Below are positions 15,548-24,246 of a stretch of DNA of 64,000 bases, piece by piece. Position numbers and translations under genes: made by a program. The notes under the pieces are model-generated. The model ran no database searches, was not told the DNA's origin, and worked only from the letters and a program-made list of their open reading frames with translations. The stretch comes from Phaeocystidibacter sp965659415. GTDB lineage: Bacteria > Bacteroidota > Bacteroidia > Flavobacteriales > Schleiferiaceae. Location of the stretch: NCBI GenBank assembly GCA_965659415.1, contig CBFHVA010000015.1, positions 1 to 64,000 of the forward strand, read 5' to 3'. Each line of letters starts with the position of its first letter. Within the stretch, counting starts at the first letter, position 1.

Positions 15548-15937
15548 TTATACTCTTCTGCGCTTCGGAGGACGGCAACCGTTATGTGGCATTGGCGTAA
15601 TGTCCACGATCTCGGTAACTTCAATTCCCGAATTGTGAAGGGAACGGATAGCGCTCTCGCGACCATTACCTGGACCTTTCACGTACACTTTAACTTTCTT
15701 CAAACCGGCTTCGCTAGCACGGCCTGCACAATCTTCCGCAGCAGTCTGAGCAGCGTAAGGAGTGTTCTTCTTTGATCCTCTAAAGCCCATTTTCCCGGCA
15801 GACGACCATGAGATCACCTGTCCGCTCGTGTTGGTTAGAGAAATAATGATGTTGTTGAAAGAAGCATTGATGTGAGCCTCCCCTACTGGGTCAACTTTTA
15901 CCTTTCTCTTCTTTGATGTCTTCTGTGACTTTGCCAT
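15548..15937 (-). CDS. rpsK: 30S ribosomal protein S11
   Basis: 129 residues. Lies on the platform of the small subunit and contacts mRNA near the E site. Recognised by AHINASFNNIIISLT, GFRGSKKNTPYAAQ and the C-terminal TPMPHNGCRPPKRRRV. Basic N-terminus (KKRKVKV). 13 bases after rpsM. Confidence 0.97.
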   Translation of the reverse strand: MAKSQKTSKKRKVKVDPVGEAHINASFNNIIISLTNTSGQVISWSSAGKMGFRGSKKNTPYAAQTAAEDCAGRASEAGLKKVKVYVKGPGNGRESAIRSLHNSGIEVTEIVDITPMPHNGCRPPKRRRV

Positions 15938-15950
15938 AACTCCCTACGGA

Positions 15951-16328
15951 TTATTTAGTAGCCTTCTTCTTGTTTGCAACTGTCTTACGCTTACCCTTAC
16001 GAGTACGTGAGTTGTTCTTCGTACGCTGACCGCGAAGTGGAAGACCCACACGGTGACGGATACCACGTTGTGAACCAATATCCATCAAACGCTTGATGTT
16101 GAGTTGTACCTCAGAACGAAGCTCACCTTCTACGGTGTAATTGTCGGAAATCACATTACGGATAGCCGTCAATTGGTCGTCGTTCCAATCTTGAACCTTC
16201 GTGTTGAAGTCCACTCCTGCTTCTGTGAGGATCTCACGTGCACGGCTGCGGCCAACTCCGAAGATGTAGGTCAAGCCAATCTCGCCACGCTTGTTCTTTG
16301 GTAGGTCAATACCAGCAATTCTCGCCAT
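15951..16328 (-). CDS. rpsM: 30S ribosomal protein S13
   Basis: 125 residues. Head protein of the small subunit that bridges to the large subunit and touches the P-site tRNA through its basic tail. MARIAGIDLPKNKRGEIGLTYI and GLPLRGQRTKNNSRTRKGK are diagnostic. Follows rpmJ by 21 bases. Confidence 0.97.
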   Translation of the reverse strand: MARIAGIDLPKNKRGEIGLTYIFGVGRSRAREILTEAGVDFNTKVQDWNDDQLTAIRNVISDNYTVEGELRSEVQLNIKRLMDIGSQRGIRHRVGLPLRGQRTKNNSRTRKGKRKTVANKKKATK

Positions 16329-16349
16329 AATTCCTTTGAATTAAATCTT

Positions 16350-16466
16350 TTAGCCCTGACGTTGTTTAAACTTCGGGTTCTTCTTGTTGATCACGTACAA
16401 GCGTCCTTTGCGACGCACAATCTTGCAATCAGCGCTTCTTTTTTTAATAGAGGCTCTAACTTTCAT
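16350..16466 (-). CDS. rpmJ: 50S ribosomal protein L36, zinc-free type
   Basis: A 38-residue protein, MKVRASIKKRSADCK to the C-terminal FKQRQG. The canonical zinc-binding form has three Cys and one His; here a single Cys (residue 14) remains and the other ligand positions are Ser, Asn and Phe, so it is the C-minus form that needs no zinc. Between infA (12 bases upstream) and rpsM, its standard place. Confidence 0.95.
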   Translation of the reverse strand: MKVRASIKKRSADCKIVRRKGRLYVINKKNPKFKQRQG

Positions 16467-16478
16467 TGCTCTAGTGTT

Positions 16479-16694
16479 TTAGTATCGATAAACGATACGT
16501 CCTTTCGTCAAATCGTATGGGCTCAATTCGAGCTTTACTTTATCGCCTGGAAGAAGCTTGATGTAGTGCATCCGCATCTTTCCAGAAATGTGTGCTGTAA
16601 CAACGTGTCCGTTCTCTAGCTCTACGCGGAACATCGCATTTGACAATGCTTCAGTGATAGATCCGTCTTGTTCAATTGCACCTTGCTTTGCCAT
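16479..16694 (-). CDS. infA: Translation initiation factor IF-1
   Basis: 71 residues, a single S1-like OB fold that occupies the ribosomal A site during initiation. ALSNAMFRVELENGHVV, HISGKMRMHYIKLLPGD and the C-terminal TKGRIVYRY are typical. Two bases after the secY stop. No map gene lies between secY and infA; map is found at 2.0 kb. Confidence 0.97.
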   Translation of the reverse strand: MAKQGAIEQDGSITEALSNAMFRVELENGHVVTAHISGKMRMHYIKLLPGDKVKLELSPYDLTKGRIVYRY

Positions 16695-16696
16695 GA

Positions 16697-18046
16697 TTAC
16701 ATTACGTTAGCAGTTGAACGACCTTTCAAACGACCACTCTTCATCAAACCGTCGTAATGACGATTCAACAAGTAACTTTCGATTTGCATCAAGGTGTCTA
16801 ATACCACACCTACGATAATCAAAAGTGATGTACCTCCATAGAACTGAGCCCACTGCGTAGTAAGTCCAGTCTGCATCGCGAAAGCTGGCAAAATAGCAAG
16901 CAAAGCAAGCAAGATGGAACCCGGCAGGGTGATACGACTCAAAATCTCATCGAGATATTCCGCAGTAGCTCTACCTGGCTTAATACCCGGTACAAAACCA
17001 CCGTTTCTTTTCAAATCATCTGCAATGTTGTTGGTATTCACCTGAATTGCAGTGTAGAAGTATGTGAAGAGGATAATCAAGATGGCAAACACGAGGTTGT
17101 ACCAGAAACCTTGAATATTCCCGAAGAACGTCACTATCCAGTTGGCTCCTTCCGCACTGTCACCACCCGTAAAGCTGGCAACCGTAACTGGAATGAACAT
17201 GATAGCCTGAGCGAAGATGATAGGCATTACACCTGAAGCATTCACTCGCAATGGCAAGTAGTCACGTCCCAAAGGGCGACCTGCAATAGGACCACCTGCG
17301 GCCGTGCGCTTGGCATATTGCAAAGGCACTTTGCGGACTGCCTGAGTGAGAGCGATGGCAAACATCACTACCAAGTACATTACGGCAATCTCGATTACAA
17401 TAACTACCAATCCACCAGTACCTCCACTCATCTTCGAGTTGATCTCTTGCAAGAATGAGGAAGGCAGTGAAGCAATAATACCGATCATGATGAGAAGGGA
17501 AATACCGTTTCCGATTCCCTTATCAGTGATGCGCTCACCCAACCACATCGCAAAGATGGTTCCCGCGATAAGCGTGATGATGGCCAATGGCCAGAAGATA
17601 GCAGGGTCCATAGTAGACTGAACCTGCTGGTTCACGAGGTTAGTTACGTAACCAGGAGCCTGAACCGCACAAATTGCGATTGTGAGGTAGCGAGTCATTT
17701 GAGTGATCTTTTGACGACCACTCTCGCCATCCTTCTGTAGCTTTTGGATAGAAGGAACCGCTAGGCCTAATAACTGAATAACGATGGATGCAGAAATGTA
17801 TGGCATGATGCCCAATGCCAAAACCGAAGCGTTGGCAAATGCACCACCTGTGAATGCGTTCAACAATCCAAGGATACCTCCATCGGTTTGATTCTGCAAG
17901 TTTTCTAAACTCGCGATATCAACACCTGGGAGAGGCACATTGGAACCTACACGGTAGATAAGAAGCAAACCCAGAGTAAGGAGAATCTTCTCACGAAGCT
18001 CCTCAATCTTCCAGATATTCTGCAGTGTATCGATAAACTTTTTCAT
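16697..18046 (-). CDS. secY: Preprotein translocase subunit SecY
   Basis: 449 residues with ten predicted membrane helices; the protein-conducting channel of the Sec system. Recognised by the N-terminal ELREKILLTLGLLLIYRVGSN region, the plug/TM2 region (FTGGAFANASVLALGIMPYISASI) and the cytoplasmic loop before LGRDYLPLRV. Sits between rplO (15 bases) and infA, the conserved spc-operon position. No adk follows it. Confidence 0.97.
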   Translation of the reverse strand: MKKFIDTLQNIWKIEELREKILLTLGLLLIYRVGSNVPLPGVDIASLENLQNQTDGGILGLLNAFTGGAFANASVLALGIMPYISASIVIQLLGLAVPSIQKLQKDGESGRQKITQMTRYLTIAICAVQAPGYVTNLVNQQVQSTMDPAIFWPLAIITLIAGTIFAMWLGERITDKGIGNGISLLIMIGIIASLPSSFLQEINSKMSGGTGGLVVIVIEIAVMYLVVMFAIALTQAVRKVPLQYAKRTAAGGPIAGRPLGRDYLPLRVNASGVMPIIFAQAIMFIPVTVASFTGGDSAEGANWIVTFFGNIQGFWYNLVFAILIILFTYFYTAIQVNTNNIADDLKRNGGFVPGIKPGRATAEYLDEILSRITLPGSILLALLAILPAFAMQTGLTTQWAQFYGGTSLLIIVGVVLDTLMQIESYLLNRHYDGLMKSGRLKGRSTANVM

Positions 18047-18061
18047 GCGTTATTCGTGCGC

Positions 18062-18511
18062 TTATAGCGTTTCGGCAGCTCCGCCTTGAGCTTCAATTGC
18101 CGCTTTTGCAATTTTACTAAACTTGTTCGCCTTTACAGTCAATTTGGCTTTCAATTCACCACGACCGAGGATTTTGATCAAGTCGTTCTTATCGGCCAAA
18201 CCGTTGGCGATCAAAACTTCTTTATCAATAGAATCCTTAACTTTCTTGGCGTCAACCAATGCTTGCAAGGCATCCAAGTTAATAGAGCGGTACTCTACGC
18301 GATTGATGTTCTTAAAACCGAACTTCGGAACGCGACGTTGAAGTGGCATTTGACCCCCTTCAAAACCGATCTTGCGCGAGTAACCGGAGCGTGACTTCGC
18401 TCCTTTGTGACCTCGAGTAGCAGTACCACCTTTGCCAGTACCTTCACCGCGACCTACGCGCTTGCTGTTGTGTGTTGAACCCGATGCGGGCTTCAGATTA
18501 CTAAGATCCAT
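18062..18511 (-). CDS. rplO: 50S ribosomal protein L15
   Basis: 149 residues. N-terminal glycine- and basic-rich extension that enters 23S rRNA (RVGRGEGTGKGGTATRGHKG), then FEGGQMPLQRRVPKFGF. Precedes secY as in most bacteria. Confidence 0.97.
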   Translation of the reverse strand: MDLSNLKPASGSTHNSKRVGRGEGTGKGGTATRGHKGAKSRSGYSRKIGFEGGQMPLQRRVPKFGFKNINRVEYRSINLDALQALVDAKKVKDSIDKEVLIANGLADKNDLIKILGRGELKAKLTVKANKFSKIAKAAIEAQGGAAETL

Positions 18512-18534
18512 TTCTTCGATCCTTTATTCGGTTG

Positions 18535-18717
18535 TTACTGTACTTCTTCGACAGTTATAAGGTGCGCTACACGAGCGATCATACCTTTAATTTGATCTGT
18601 AGATTCGTGCTCTACAGTTTGGTTCATCTTGCGCAATCCAAGAGCTTCAAGCGTTCTCTTTTGGCGACCTGGACGGTTAATAGCGCTGCGAACTTGGGTG
18701 ATCTTTACTTTTGACAT
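18535..18717 (-). CDS. rpmD: 50S ribosomal protein L30
   Basis: 60 residues, MSKVKITQVRSAINRP then KRTLEALGLRKMNQTVEH, the normal bacterial short L30. Between rpsE (19 bases) and rplO. Confidence 0.96.
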   Translation of the reverse strand: MSKVKITQVRSAINRPGRQKRTLEALGLRKMNQTVEHESTDQIKGMIARVAHLITVEEVQ

Positions 18718-18736
18718 CTCTCTGTACTATTATGGA

Positions 18737-19261
18737 TCAACCGTTGAACACTTTCTCTACACTTACACCGCGCTGACGAGCTACTTCGCGAGCATCGCGC
18801 ATATTGAGAAGAGCAACGAATGTTGCCTTCACCAAGTTGTGTGGGTTTGAAGAACCCTTCGACTTGGCCAATACGTCGTGCACACCAGCACTCTCCAACA
18901 CGTGACGCATTGCACCACCAGCAATTACACCGGTACCGTGGGCAGCGGGGCGCAAAAATACACGAGCGCCACCAAACTTCCCACTTTCTTCGTGAGGAAC
19001 TGTAGTTCCATTCAACGGAATGCGGTAAAGATTCTTCTTCGCGTCCTCAATGCCTTTGGTAATTGCTTCAGAAACTTCTTTGGACTTACCCAAACCGTAT
19101 CCGGCGATACCGTTCTCATTTCCAACAACCACCATCGCTGAGAAAGCGAAAGTACGTCCACCTTTAGTTACCTTGGTTACACGCTGGATACCTACGAGGC
19201 GATCCACGAGTTCCAAACCTGATGGCTTAACGGTCTTTGCGTTTTTAACTCCTTTCAACAT
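18737..19261 (-). CDS. rpsE: 30S ribosomal protein S5
   Basis: 174 residues. Double-stranded RNA-binding N-terminal half (ELVDRLVGIQRVTKVTKGGR) followed by the S5 C-terminal domain (GTGVIAGGAMRHVLESAGV). Involved in decoding accuracy and, with S3 and S4, in mRNA entry. 6 bases after rplR. Confidence 0.97.
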   Translation of the reverse strand: MLKGVKNAKTVKPSGLELVDRLVGIQRVTKVTKGGRTFAFSAMVVVGNENGIAGYGLGKSKEVSEAITKGIEDAKKNLYRIPLNGTTVPHEESGKFGGARVFLRPAAHGTGVIAGGAMRHVLESAGVHDVLAKSKGSSNPHNLVKATFVALLNMRDAREVARQRGVSVEKVFNG

Positions 19262-19267
19262 GGTCTA

Positions 19268-19624
19268 TTAGAATTTGAGTCCAGCTTCTCTAGCACCTTC
19301 GGCCAAAGACTTGACACGTCCGTGATACAAATAACCTCCGCGGTCAAATGCACAGGTTTTGATTCCTTGCTCCATCGCTTTCTCGGCAATTGTCTTACCT
19401 ACAAGCTTAGCTCTTTCTGTCTTTGTTCCTTCTGCACCTTGGATTGACTTGTCCAAAGATGAAGCAGCAACGATAGTCTTTCCGCTTACGTCGTCGATCA
19501 ACTGAGCGTAGATCTCCTTGTTTGAACGGAAAACGGCCAAACGTGGGCTTTCCGAGCTACCCGCAACATCTTTGCGGATGCGGCGGCGGATACGATTTCT
19601 TCTTTCGATCTTAGTGAGTGCCAT
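19268..19624 (-). CDS. rplR: 50S ribosomal protein L18
   Basis: 118 residues; binds 5S rRNA in the central protuberance. RIRKDVAGSSESPRLAVFRSNK and CAFDRGGYLYHGRVKSLAEGAR are diagnostic. 7 bases after rplF. Confidence 0.97.
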   Translation of the reverse strand: MALTKIERRNRIRRRIRKDVAGSSESPRLAVFRSNKEIYAQLIDDVSGKTIVAASSLDKSIQGAEGTKTERAKLVGKTIAEKAMEQGIKTCAFDRGGYLYHGRVKSLAEGAREAGLKF

Positions 19625-19631
19625 TACCTAC

Positions 19632-20189
19632 TTATTTTTTAGCAGCGGATTTACCAGCTTTTCTGCGGATGTGCTCACCCACGAAGCGAATACCTTTTCC
19701 TTTGTAAGGCTCAGGCTTGCGGAACGAGCGAATCTTAGCTGCAACAGCTCCGAGAAGCTGCTTATCATGTGATGAAAGAGTGATAAGAGGATTCTTACCT
19801 TTCTCTGATTTAGTTTCAATCTTGATTTCCTTCGGCAACTCAAACATGATATTGTGAGAGTAACCAACTGAAATATCGAGCAACTGGCCTTGGTTAGAAG
19901 CGCGGTAACCCACACCTACCAGCTCGAGTTCTTTTTTGAACCCTTCTGTAACACCAATTACCATATTGTTGATCAGAGCGCGATACAAACCGTGCTGTGC
20001 ACGAGTCTTCTTTTCTTCATTCTCGCGATCAACTACCAGCGTACCCTCTTCCATCTTTGCAGAGATAGCCGGATCAGCGATAACTTGAGTCAATTCACCC
20101 AACTTACCTTTTACAGAAACAACGTTACCGTTGATCTGAATCTCGACCCCTTCGGGAACAGTGATTGGAGCTTTACCTATCCTTGACAT
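19632..20189 (-). CDS. rplF: 50S ribosomal protein L6
   Basis: 185 residues, two tandem L6 folds: MSRIGKAPITVPEGVEI at the start, and PEPYKGKGIRFVGEHIRRKAGK at the C-terminus, next to the sarcin-ricin loop region of 23S rRNA. 18 bases after rpsH. Confidence 0.97.
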   Translation of the reverse strand: MSRIGKAPITVPEGVEIQINGNVVSVKGKLGELTQVIADPAISAKMEEGTLVVDRENEEKKTRAQHGLYRALINNMVIGVTEGFKKELELVGVGYRASNQGQLLDISVGYSHNIMFELPKEIKIETKSEKGKNPLITLSSHDKQLLGAVAAKIRSFRKPEPYKGKGIRFVGEHIRRKAGKSAAKK

Positions 20190-20207
20190 GGTCTAATTCT
20201 TTGCTGT

Positions 20208-20609
20208 TTAATAAACGTAGCACAATACTTCTCCACCCACCTTGTTGGCACGAGCTTGCTTGTCCGTCATCACTCCTTGCGAAGTGCTTAGGATAGCGAT
20301 ACCCAAACCATTCTTCACGCGTGGAAGAGAGTCTGAATTCGAATACTGACGCAAGCCTGGCTTAGACACGCGCTGCAAACCGCGGAAAGCAGGTTGCTTA
20401 GTAGCCGCATCGTACTTCAAGGCCACCTTGATGGTACCTTGTGGACCTTCGTCTTCTGCTACTTTATAACTCAAGGCATATCCTTGATCTACCAAAATCT
20501 TAGTCATCTCAATCTTCAAGTTTGAAGATGGAATCTCCACCACTCTGTGGCCGGCTTTGGCAGCGTTCCTGATACGAGTCAGGAAATCGGCGATTGGATC
20601 TGTGATCAT
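20208..20609 (-). CDS. rpsH: 30S ribosomal protein S8
   Basis: 133 residues. DPIADFLTRIRNA at the N-terminus and the C-terminal GIAILSTSQGVMTDKQA are typical. In other bacteria S8 represses the spc operon by binding its mRNA; whether that applies here cannot be read from the sequence. Confidence 0.97.
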   Translation of the reverse strand: MITDPIADFLTRIRNAAKAGHRVVEIPSSNLKIEMTKILVDQGYALSYKVAEDEGPQGTIKVALKYDAATKQPAFRGLQRVSKPGLRQYSNSDSLPRVKNGLGIAILSTSQGVMTDKQARANKVGGEVLCYVY

Positions 20610-20628
20610 CTCTTTCGCTTTATTCTAT

Positions 20629-20898
20629 TTACCAACTTGCTTTCTTCACTCCTGGGATAAGCCCCTTATTGGCCATCTCACGGAACATAACACGAGACAC
20701 GCCAAACTGACGCATGTATCCGCGTGGACGTCCTGTCAATTTGCAACGGTTGTGCAAACGAACCGGAGAAGCGTTCTTAGGAAGCTTTTGAAGTGCTTCG
20801 TAATCACCAGCTTCTTTTAGTGCTTGACGCTTTTCAGCGTACTTGTCTACAAGTTTCTGACGCTTGACCTCGCGGGCCTTCATTGATTCTTTAGCCAT
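20629..20898 (-). CDS. rpsN: 30S ribosomal protein S14, zinc-free type
   Basis: 89 residues. Long form with NRCKLTGRPRGYMRQFGVSR and LIPGVKKASW. The short zinc-binding form has two CxxC pairs; here there is only one Cys (in NRCKLTG), so this is the C-minus form. 6 bases after rplE. Confidence 0.97.
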   Translation of the reverse strand: MAKESMKAREVKRQKLVDKYAEKRQALKEAGDYEALQKLPKNASPVRLHNRCKLTGRPRGYMRQFGVSRVMFREMANKGLIPGVKKASW

Positions 20899-20904
20899 CG
20901 TCTC

Positions 20905-21450
20905 TTACTTTTTAAAAGGTAATCCGAAAGCTTTCAACAAGGCTTTCGCCTCCTTGTCGGTCTTCGCGGTAGTTACGAATGTGATATCCATACCGGTGAT
21001 GTTGTTCACCTTGTCGATTTCAATTTCAGGGAAGATGATTTGCTCTGTGATACCCAATGTATAGTTACCACGTCCGTCAAATCCGTCCTTGATGCCTTGG
21101 AAATCGCGGATACGAGGCAATGAAGCCGAGATCAAACGATCCAAGAATTCGAACATACGCTCGCTGCGCAACGTAACGCGTGCACCGATTGGCATACCCT
21201 TACGAAGTTTGAAGTTCGAGATGTCCTTTTTCGACTTGGTCATCACGGCCTTCTGTCCAGCGATAATGGTCATTTCCTCCACCGCATATTCAATCATCTT
21301 CTTGTCAGCTACAGCCGCGCCAATACCTTGGCTAAGAACGATCTTCTGCAAACGAGGAACCTCCATGTGGTTCTTGTAACCAAACTCTTCTGTAAGAGCT
21401 TGTACAATATTCTCGCGGTAAACGCTTTTAAGTCTTGGTGTCATATCCAT
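20905..21450 (-). CDS. rplE: 50S ribosomal protein L5
   Basis: 181 residues; binds 5S rRNA and the P-site tRNA. VPRLQKIVLSQGIGAA and FEFLDRLISASLPRIRDFQG are diagnostic. The ATG at 21450 shares one base with the rplX stop; a second ATG two codons on is also possible. Confidence 0.96.
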   Translation of the reverse strand: MDMTPRLKSVYRENIVQALTEEFGYKNHMEVPRLQKIVLSQGIGAAVADKKMIEYAVEEMTIIAGQKAVMTKSKKDISNFKLRKGMPIGARVTLRSERMFEFLDRLISASLPRIRDFQGIKDGFDGRGNYTLGITEQIIFPEIEIDKVNNITGMDITFVTTAKTDKEAKALLKAFGLPFKK

Positions 21451-21767
21451 TACTTGATTACCTCTCCTGATTTCTTCGCATAACGAACCATCTTGCCATC
21501 TTCGAGACGACGTCCGATACGAGTTGGAGTATTCTCCTTCGGATCTACCAACATCAAGTTAGAGATATGGATAGGAGCCTCCATTTTAACAATACCCCCT
21601 TGTGGGTTAGAAGCACTAGGCTTCTGGTGCTTAGATACCATGTTCACGCCTTCTACGACGGCACGGTTTTGCTTTGGGATCATGCGGATCACGCGACCGG
21701 TTTGCCCTTTCGAGTTACCAGCTACAACTTGTACGTTGTCTCCCTTTCTGATGTGAAACTTTGCCAT
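21450..21767 (-). CDS. rplX: 50S ribosomal protein L24
   Basis: 105 residues with a KOW motif (GDNVQVVAGNSKGQTGRV), an assembly initiator of the large subunit. The frame is open further upstream, but that would overlap rplN by 29 bases; MAKFHIRKG at 21767 matches the family N-terminus and leaves a 19-base gap. Confidence 0.95.
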   Translation of the reverse strand: MAKFHIRKGDNVQVVAGNSKGQTGRVIRMIPKQNRAVVEGVNMVSKHQKPSASNPQGGIVKMEAPIHISNLMLVDPKENTPTRIGRRLEDGKMVRYAKKSGEVIK

Positions 21768-21786
21768 TGCTTCTCTCATTATTCGA

Positions 21787-22155
21787 TTAAAGCACCTCAG
21801 GCGCAAGTGATACAATCTTCATGAATTGACGATCGCGTAGCTCACGAGCTACTGGACCGAACACGCGTGTTCCACGCATTTCACCTGTAGCACCCAAAAG
21901 AACGCAAGCATTGTCATCGAAACGGATGTATGATCCGTCTGGACGACGCACTTCTTTCTTTGTGCGTACTACTACTGCCGTGGAAACAGCACCCTTCTTC
22001 ACGTTGCCGGAAGGAGTGGCTTGTTTAACCGAAACGACAATCTTATCGCCTACAGAAGCGTAACGACGCTTCGTGCCTCCAAGAACGCGGATGCATAGCA
22101 CCTCTTTCGCTCCTGTGTTATCGGCTACTTTTAGTCTTGATTCCTGTTGTACCAT
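21787..22155 (-). CDS. rplN: 50S ribosomal protein L14
   Basis: 122 residues. MVQQESRLKVADNTGAKEV and GTRVFGPVARELRD are family signatures. Forms part of the intersubunit face and bridge region. One base after rpsQ. Confidence 0.97.
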   Translation of the reverse strand: MVQQESRLKVADNTGAKEVLCIRVLGGTKRRYASVGDKIVVSVKQATPSGNVKKGAVSTAVVVRTKKEVRRPDGSYIRFDDNACVLLGATGEMRGTRVFGPVARELRDRQFMKIVSLAPEVL

Positions 22156-22156
22156 C

Positions 22157-22417
22157 TTACTTAGCCCTTTCGATGATTTCGACTACTCTCCACTTCTTCG
22201 TCTTGCTGAGTGGACGTGTTTCCATGATGCGCACGGTATCTCCTTCGTTGCAATCATTGGTTTCATCATGTGCATGAAACTTCTTGCTGAAGTTGACGAA
22301 CTTACCATACAATGGGTGCTTAACGCGACGCTGCACGTTCACCGTTACGGTTTTGTTCATCTTGGAGCTTGTTACCACTCCAGTACGCTCTTTACGGAGA
22401 TTTCTCTTTGTTTCCAT
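22157..22417 (-). CDS. rpsQ: 30S ribosomal protein S17
   Basis: 86 residues, OB fold that binds 16S rRNA early in assembly. RKERTGVVTSSKMNKTVTV and METRPLSKTKKWRVVEI are typical. 6 bases after rpmC. Confidence 0.97.
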   Translation of the reverse strand: METKRNLRKERTGVVTSSKMNKTVTVNVQRRVKHPLYGKFVNFSKKFHAHDETNDCNEGDTVRIMETRPLSKTKKWRVVEIIERAK

Positions 22418-22423
22418 CGCCTG

Positions 22424-22633
22424 TTATGCTTTTGCTTCTGAAGCCTCTTGACTTCTCTTTGCCAATTCAGTCTTGATACGAGCAACATCTTTTCGAGTGG
22501 CACGCAAAGTCATTGGATTCTCCAACGGACTGATGTGATGCGTCATTCGCATTTTGGTTAGGTTCTGTTGGAACTCTACCAAATGCTCCTGAAGCTCCTC
22601 GGTGGTTAGACCTGTGATTTCTGACTGTTTCAT
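22424..22633 (-). CDS. rpmC: 50S ribosomal protein L29
   Basis: 69 residues, two-helix protein at the exit tunnel near the trigger factor and SRP docking site. MKQSEITGLTTEEL at the N-terminus is the usual form, so I start at 22633, four bases after the rplP stop, instead of the ATG at 22648, which would overlap rplP. Confidence 0.94.
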   Translation of the reverse strand: MKQSEITGLTTEELQEHLVEFQQNLTKMRMTHHISPLENPMTLRATRKDVARIKTELAKRSQEASEAKA

Positions 22634-22637
22634 CGTA

Positions 22638-23057
22638 TTAAGCTTCAAAATCTCTTCTTACAACAAACTTGGTGCGAACTGGCAACTTTTGAGCGGCCAA
22701 GCGCAAAGCCTCTTTTGCGATCTCGTAAGGAACGCCGTCGAGTTCAAAAAGCATACGACCAGGACGAACAACTGCTGCCCAGTATTCTGGTGCACCCTTA
22801 CCTTTACCCATACGTACCTCAAGAGGCTTCTTAGTAATAGGCTTGTCAGGGAAAATGCGGATCCACATCTGACCTTCACGCTTCATGTAACGCGTTGCCG
22901 CGATACGAGCTGCTTCGATCTGACGGGAAGTCATCCATACAGAATCCAAAGACTTGATTCCAAACGACCCGTAGGCCAATTGGGTACCGCGTTGGGCATT
23001 GCCCTTCATGCGGCCTTTGTGCATCTTTCTATGCTTCGTACGTTTCGGTGATAACAT
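22638..23057 (-). CDS. rplP: 50S ribosomal protein L16
   Basis: 139 residues; near the A-site tRNA elbow. MLSPKRTKHRKMHKGRMKG at the N-terminus and KPLEVRMGKGKGAPEYWAA in the middle are diagnostic. 26 bases after rpsC. Confidence 0.97.
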   Translation of the reverse strand: MLSPKRTKHRKMHKGRMKGNAQRGTQLAYGSFGIKSLDSVWMTSRQIEAARIAATRYMKREGQMWIRIFPDKPITKKPLEVRMGKGKGAPEYWAAVVRPGRMLFELDGVPYEIAKEALRLAAQKLPVRTKFVVRRDFEA

Positions 23058-23083
23058 CAGTACGCCGATTTAATTTCCTCAGA

Positions 23084-23800
23084 TTATTTCTTTCCGCCTC
23101 TGCGCTTCGGACCACCTTTCTGGTTGCCTCCGCCGGCTCTCTTCACATTGCCAAGCATGTTCGATAAGTCGCGCTTACCGTATACTTCGCCTTTCATGAT
23201 CCATACCTTCACTCCGATACGACCGTAAGTGGTGTGTGCTTCAGAGTGGTGATAATCGATATCAGCACGGAATGTGTGCAATGGAGTACGTCCATCTTTG
23301 AACATCTCTGAACGAGACATTTCTGCACCATTCAAACGACCCGATACCTGAATCTTAATTCCTTCAGCTCCCATGCGCATCGCAGCAGCAATGGCCATTT
23401 TCACGGCACGACGGAAAGATATACGTCCTTCCAACTGGCGAGCAACGCTATCGGCTACCAACTTGGCATCCATTTCTGGTCGCTTGATCTCGAAGATGTT
23501 GATTTGAACCTCCTTCTTAGTGAGTTTCTTCAATTCTTCGCGTAGTTTATCTACCTCTTGACCACCTTTACCGATAATGATACCCGGTCGAGCCGTAGTA
23601 ATCGTTACGGTAACGAGCTTCAAGGTGCGCTCGATGATGATGCGCGATACACTGGCTTTCGTAAGGCGAGCGTAAAGGTATTCGCGGATTTTTGCGTCTT
23701 CGGCAAGCTTGTCGCCGTAGTTCTTTCCACCAAACCAATTGCTATCCCAACCTCTGATGTATCCTAGTCTGTTCCCGATAGGGTTCGTCTTTTGTCCCAT
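23084..23800 (-). CDS. rpsC: 30S ribosomal protein S3
   Basis: 238 residues. MGQKTNPIGNRLG start, KH domain with the GxxG loop (GIIIGKGGQEVDKL), then the C-terminal S3 domain (GAEGIKIQVSGRLNGAEMSR). Forms the mRNA entry pore with S4 and S5. The tail is Gly/Lys/Arg-rich. Confidence 0.97.
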   Translation of the reverse strand: MGQKTNPIGNRLGYIRGWDSNWFGGKNYGDKLAEDAKIREYLYARLTKASVSRIIIERTLKLVTVTITTARPGIIIGKGGQEVDKLREELKKLTKKEVQINIFEIKRPEMDAKLVADSVARQLEGRISFRRAVKMAIAAAMRMGAEGIKIQVSGRLNGAEMSRSEMFKDGRTPLHTFRADIDYHHSEAHTTYGRIGVKVWIMKGEVYGKRDLSNMLGNVKRAGGGNQKGGPKRRGGKK

Positions 23801-23811
23801 TATCTCGTTTA

Positions 23812-24234
23812 TTAGGCTTCAGTAGTCTCGTTCACTTCAGTACTTGCGCTTCCAACCACCATGGTTACGTGGTTTGAACGCTTGCGGATGCGGTGCGCAC
23901 GACCCTGCGGTGCAGGTTGAATACGCTTCAACATGCGCGCGCTGTCCACTTGAATTTCTTGAACAACCAAGTTGTTCTCTTCAATGCGCTTTCCTTCATT
24001 CTTAGCTTCCCAGTTGGCCAAGGCAGAACGAAGCAATTTCTCCAAACGACCTGCGGCCTCTTTTGGCGAATGTTGCAACATGAACATTGCCTTTTCAACT
24101 TCCACTCCACGAATCTGATCCGCTACTAAGCGCATCTTGCGAGGCGAAGTAGGACAGTTGCGCAAGCTGGCAATCGCCTTCTCTTTCTTGGCTGCCTTCA
24201 GAGCTTCTGCTCTGTTACGTTTACGTACACCCAT
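23812..24234 (-). CDS. rplV: 50S ribosomal protein L22
   Basis: 140 residues. Its beta-hairpin lines the exit tunnel. SPRKMRLVADQIRGVEV at the N-terminal end and GRAHRIRKRSNHVTMVV near the C-terminus (the hairpin and conserved end) are typical. 12 bases after rpsS. Confidence 0.97.
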   Translation of the reverse strand: MGVRKRNRAEALKAAKKEKAIASLRNCPTSPRKMRLVADQIRGVEVEKAMFMLQHSPKEAAGRLEKLLRSALANWEAKNEGKRIEENNLVVQEIQVDSARMLKRIQPAPQGRAHRIRKRSNHVTMVVGSASTEVNETTEA

Positions 24235-24246
24235 TTCGTTTGTAGA

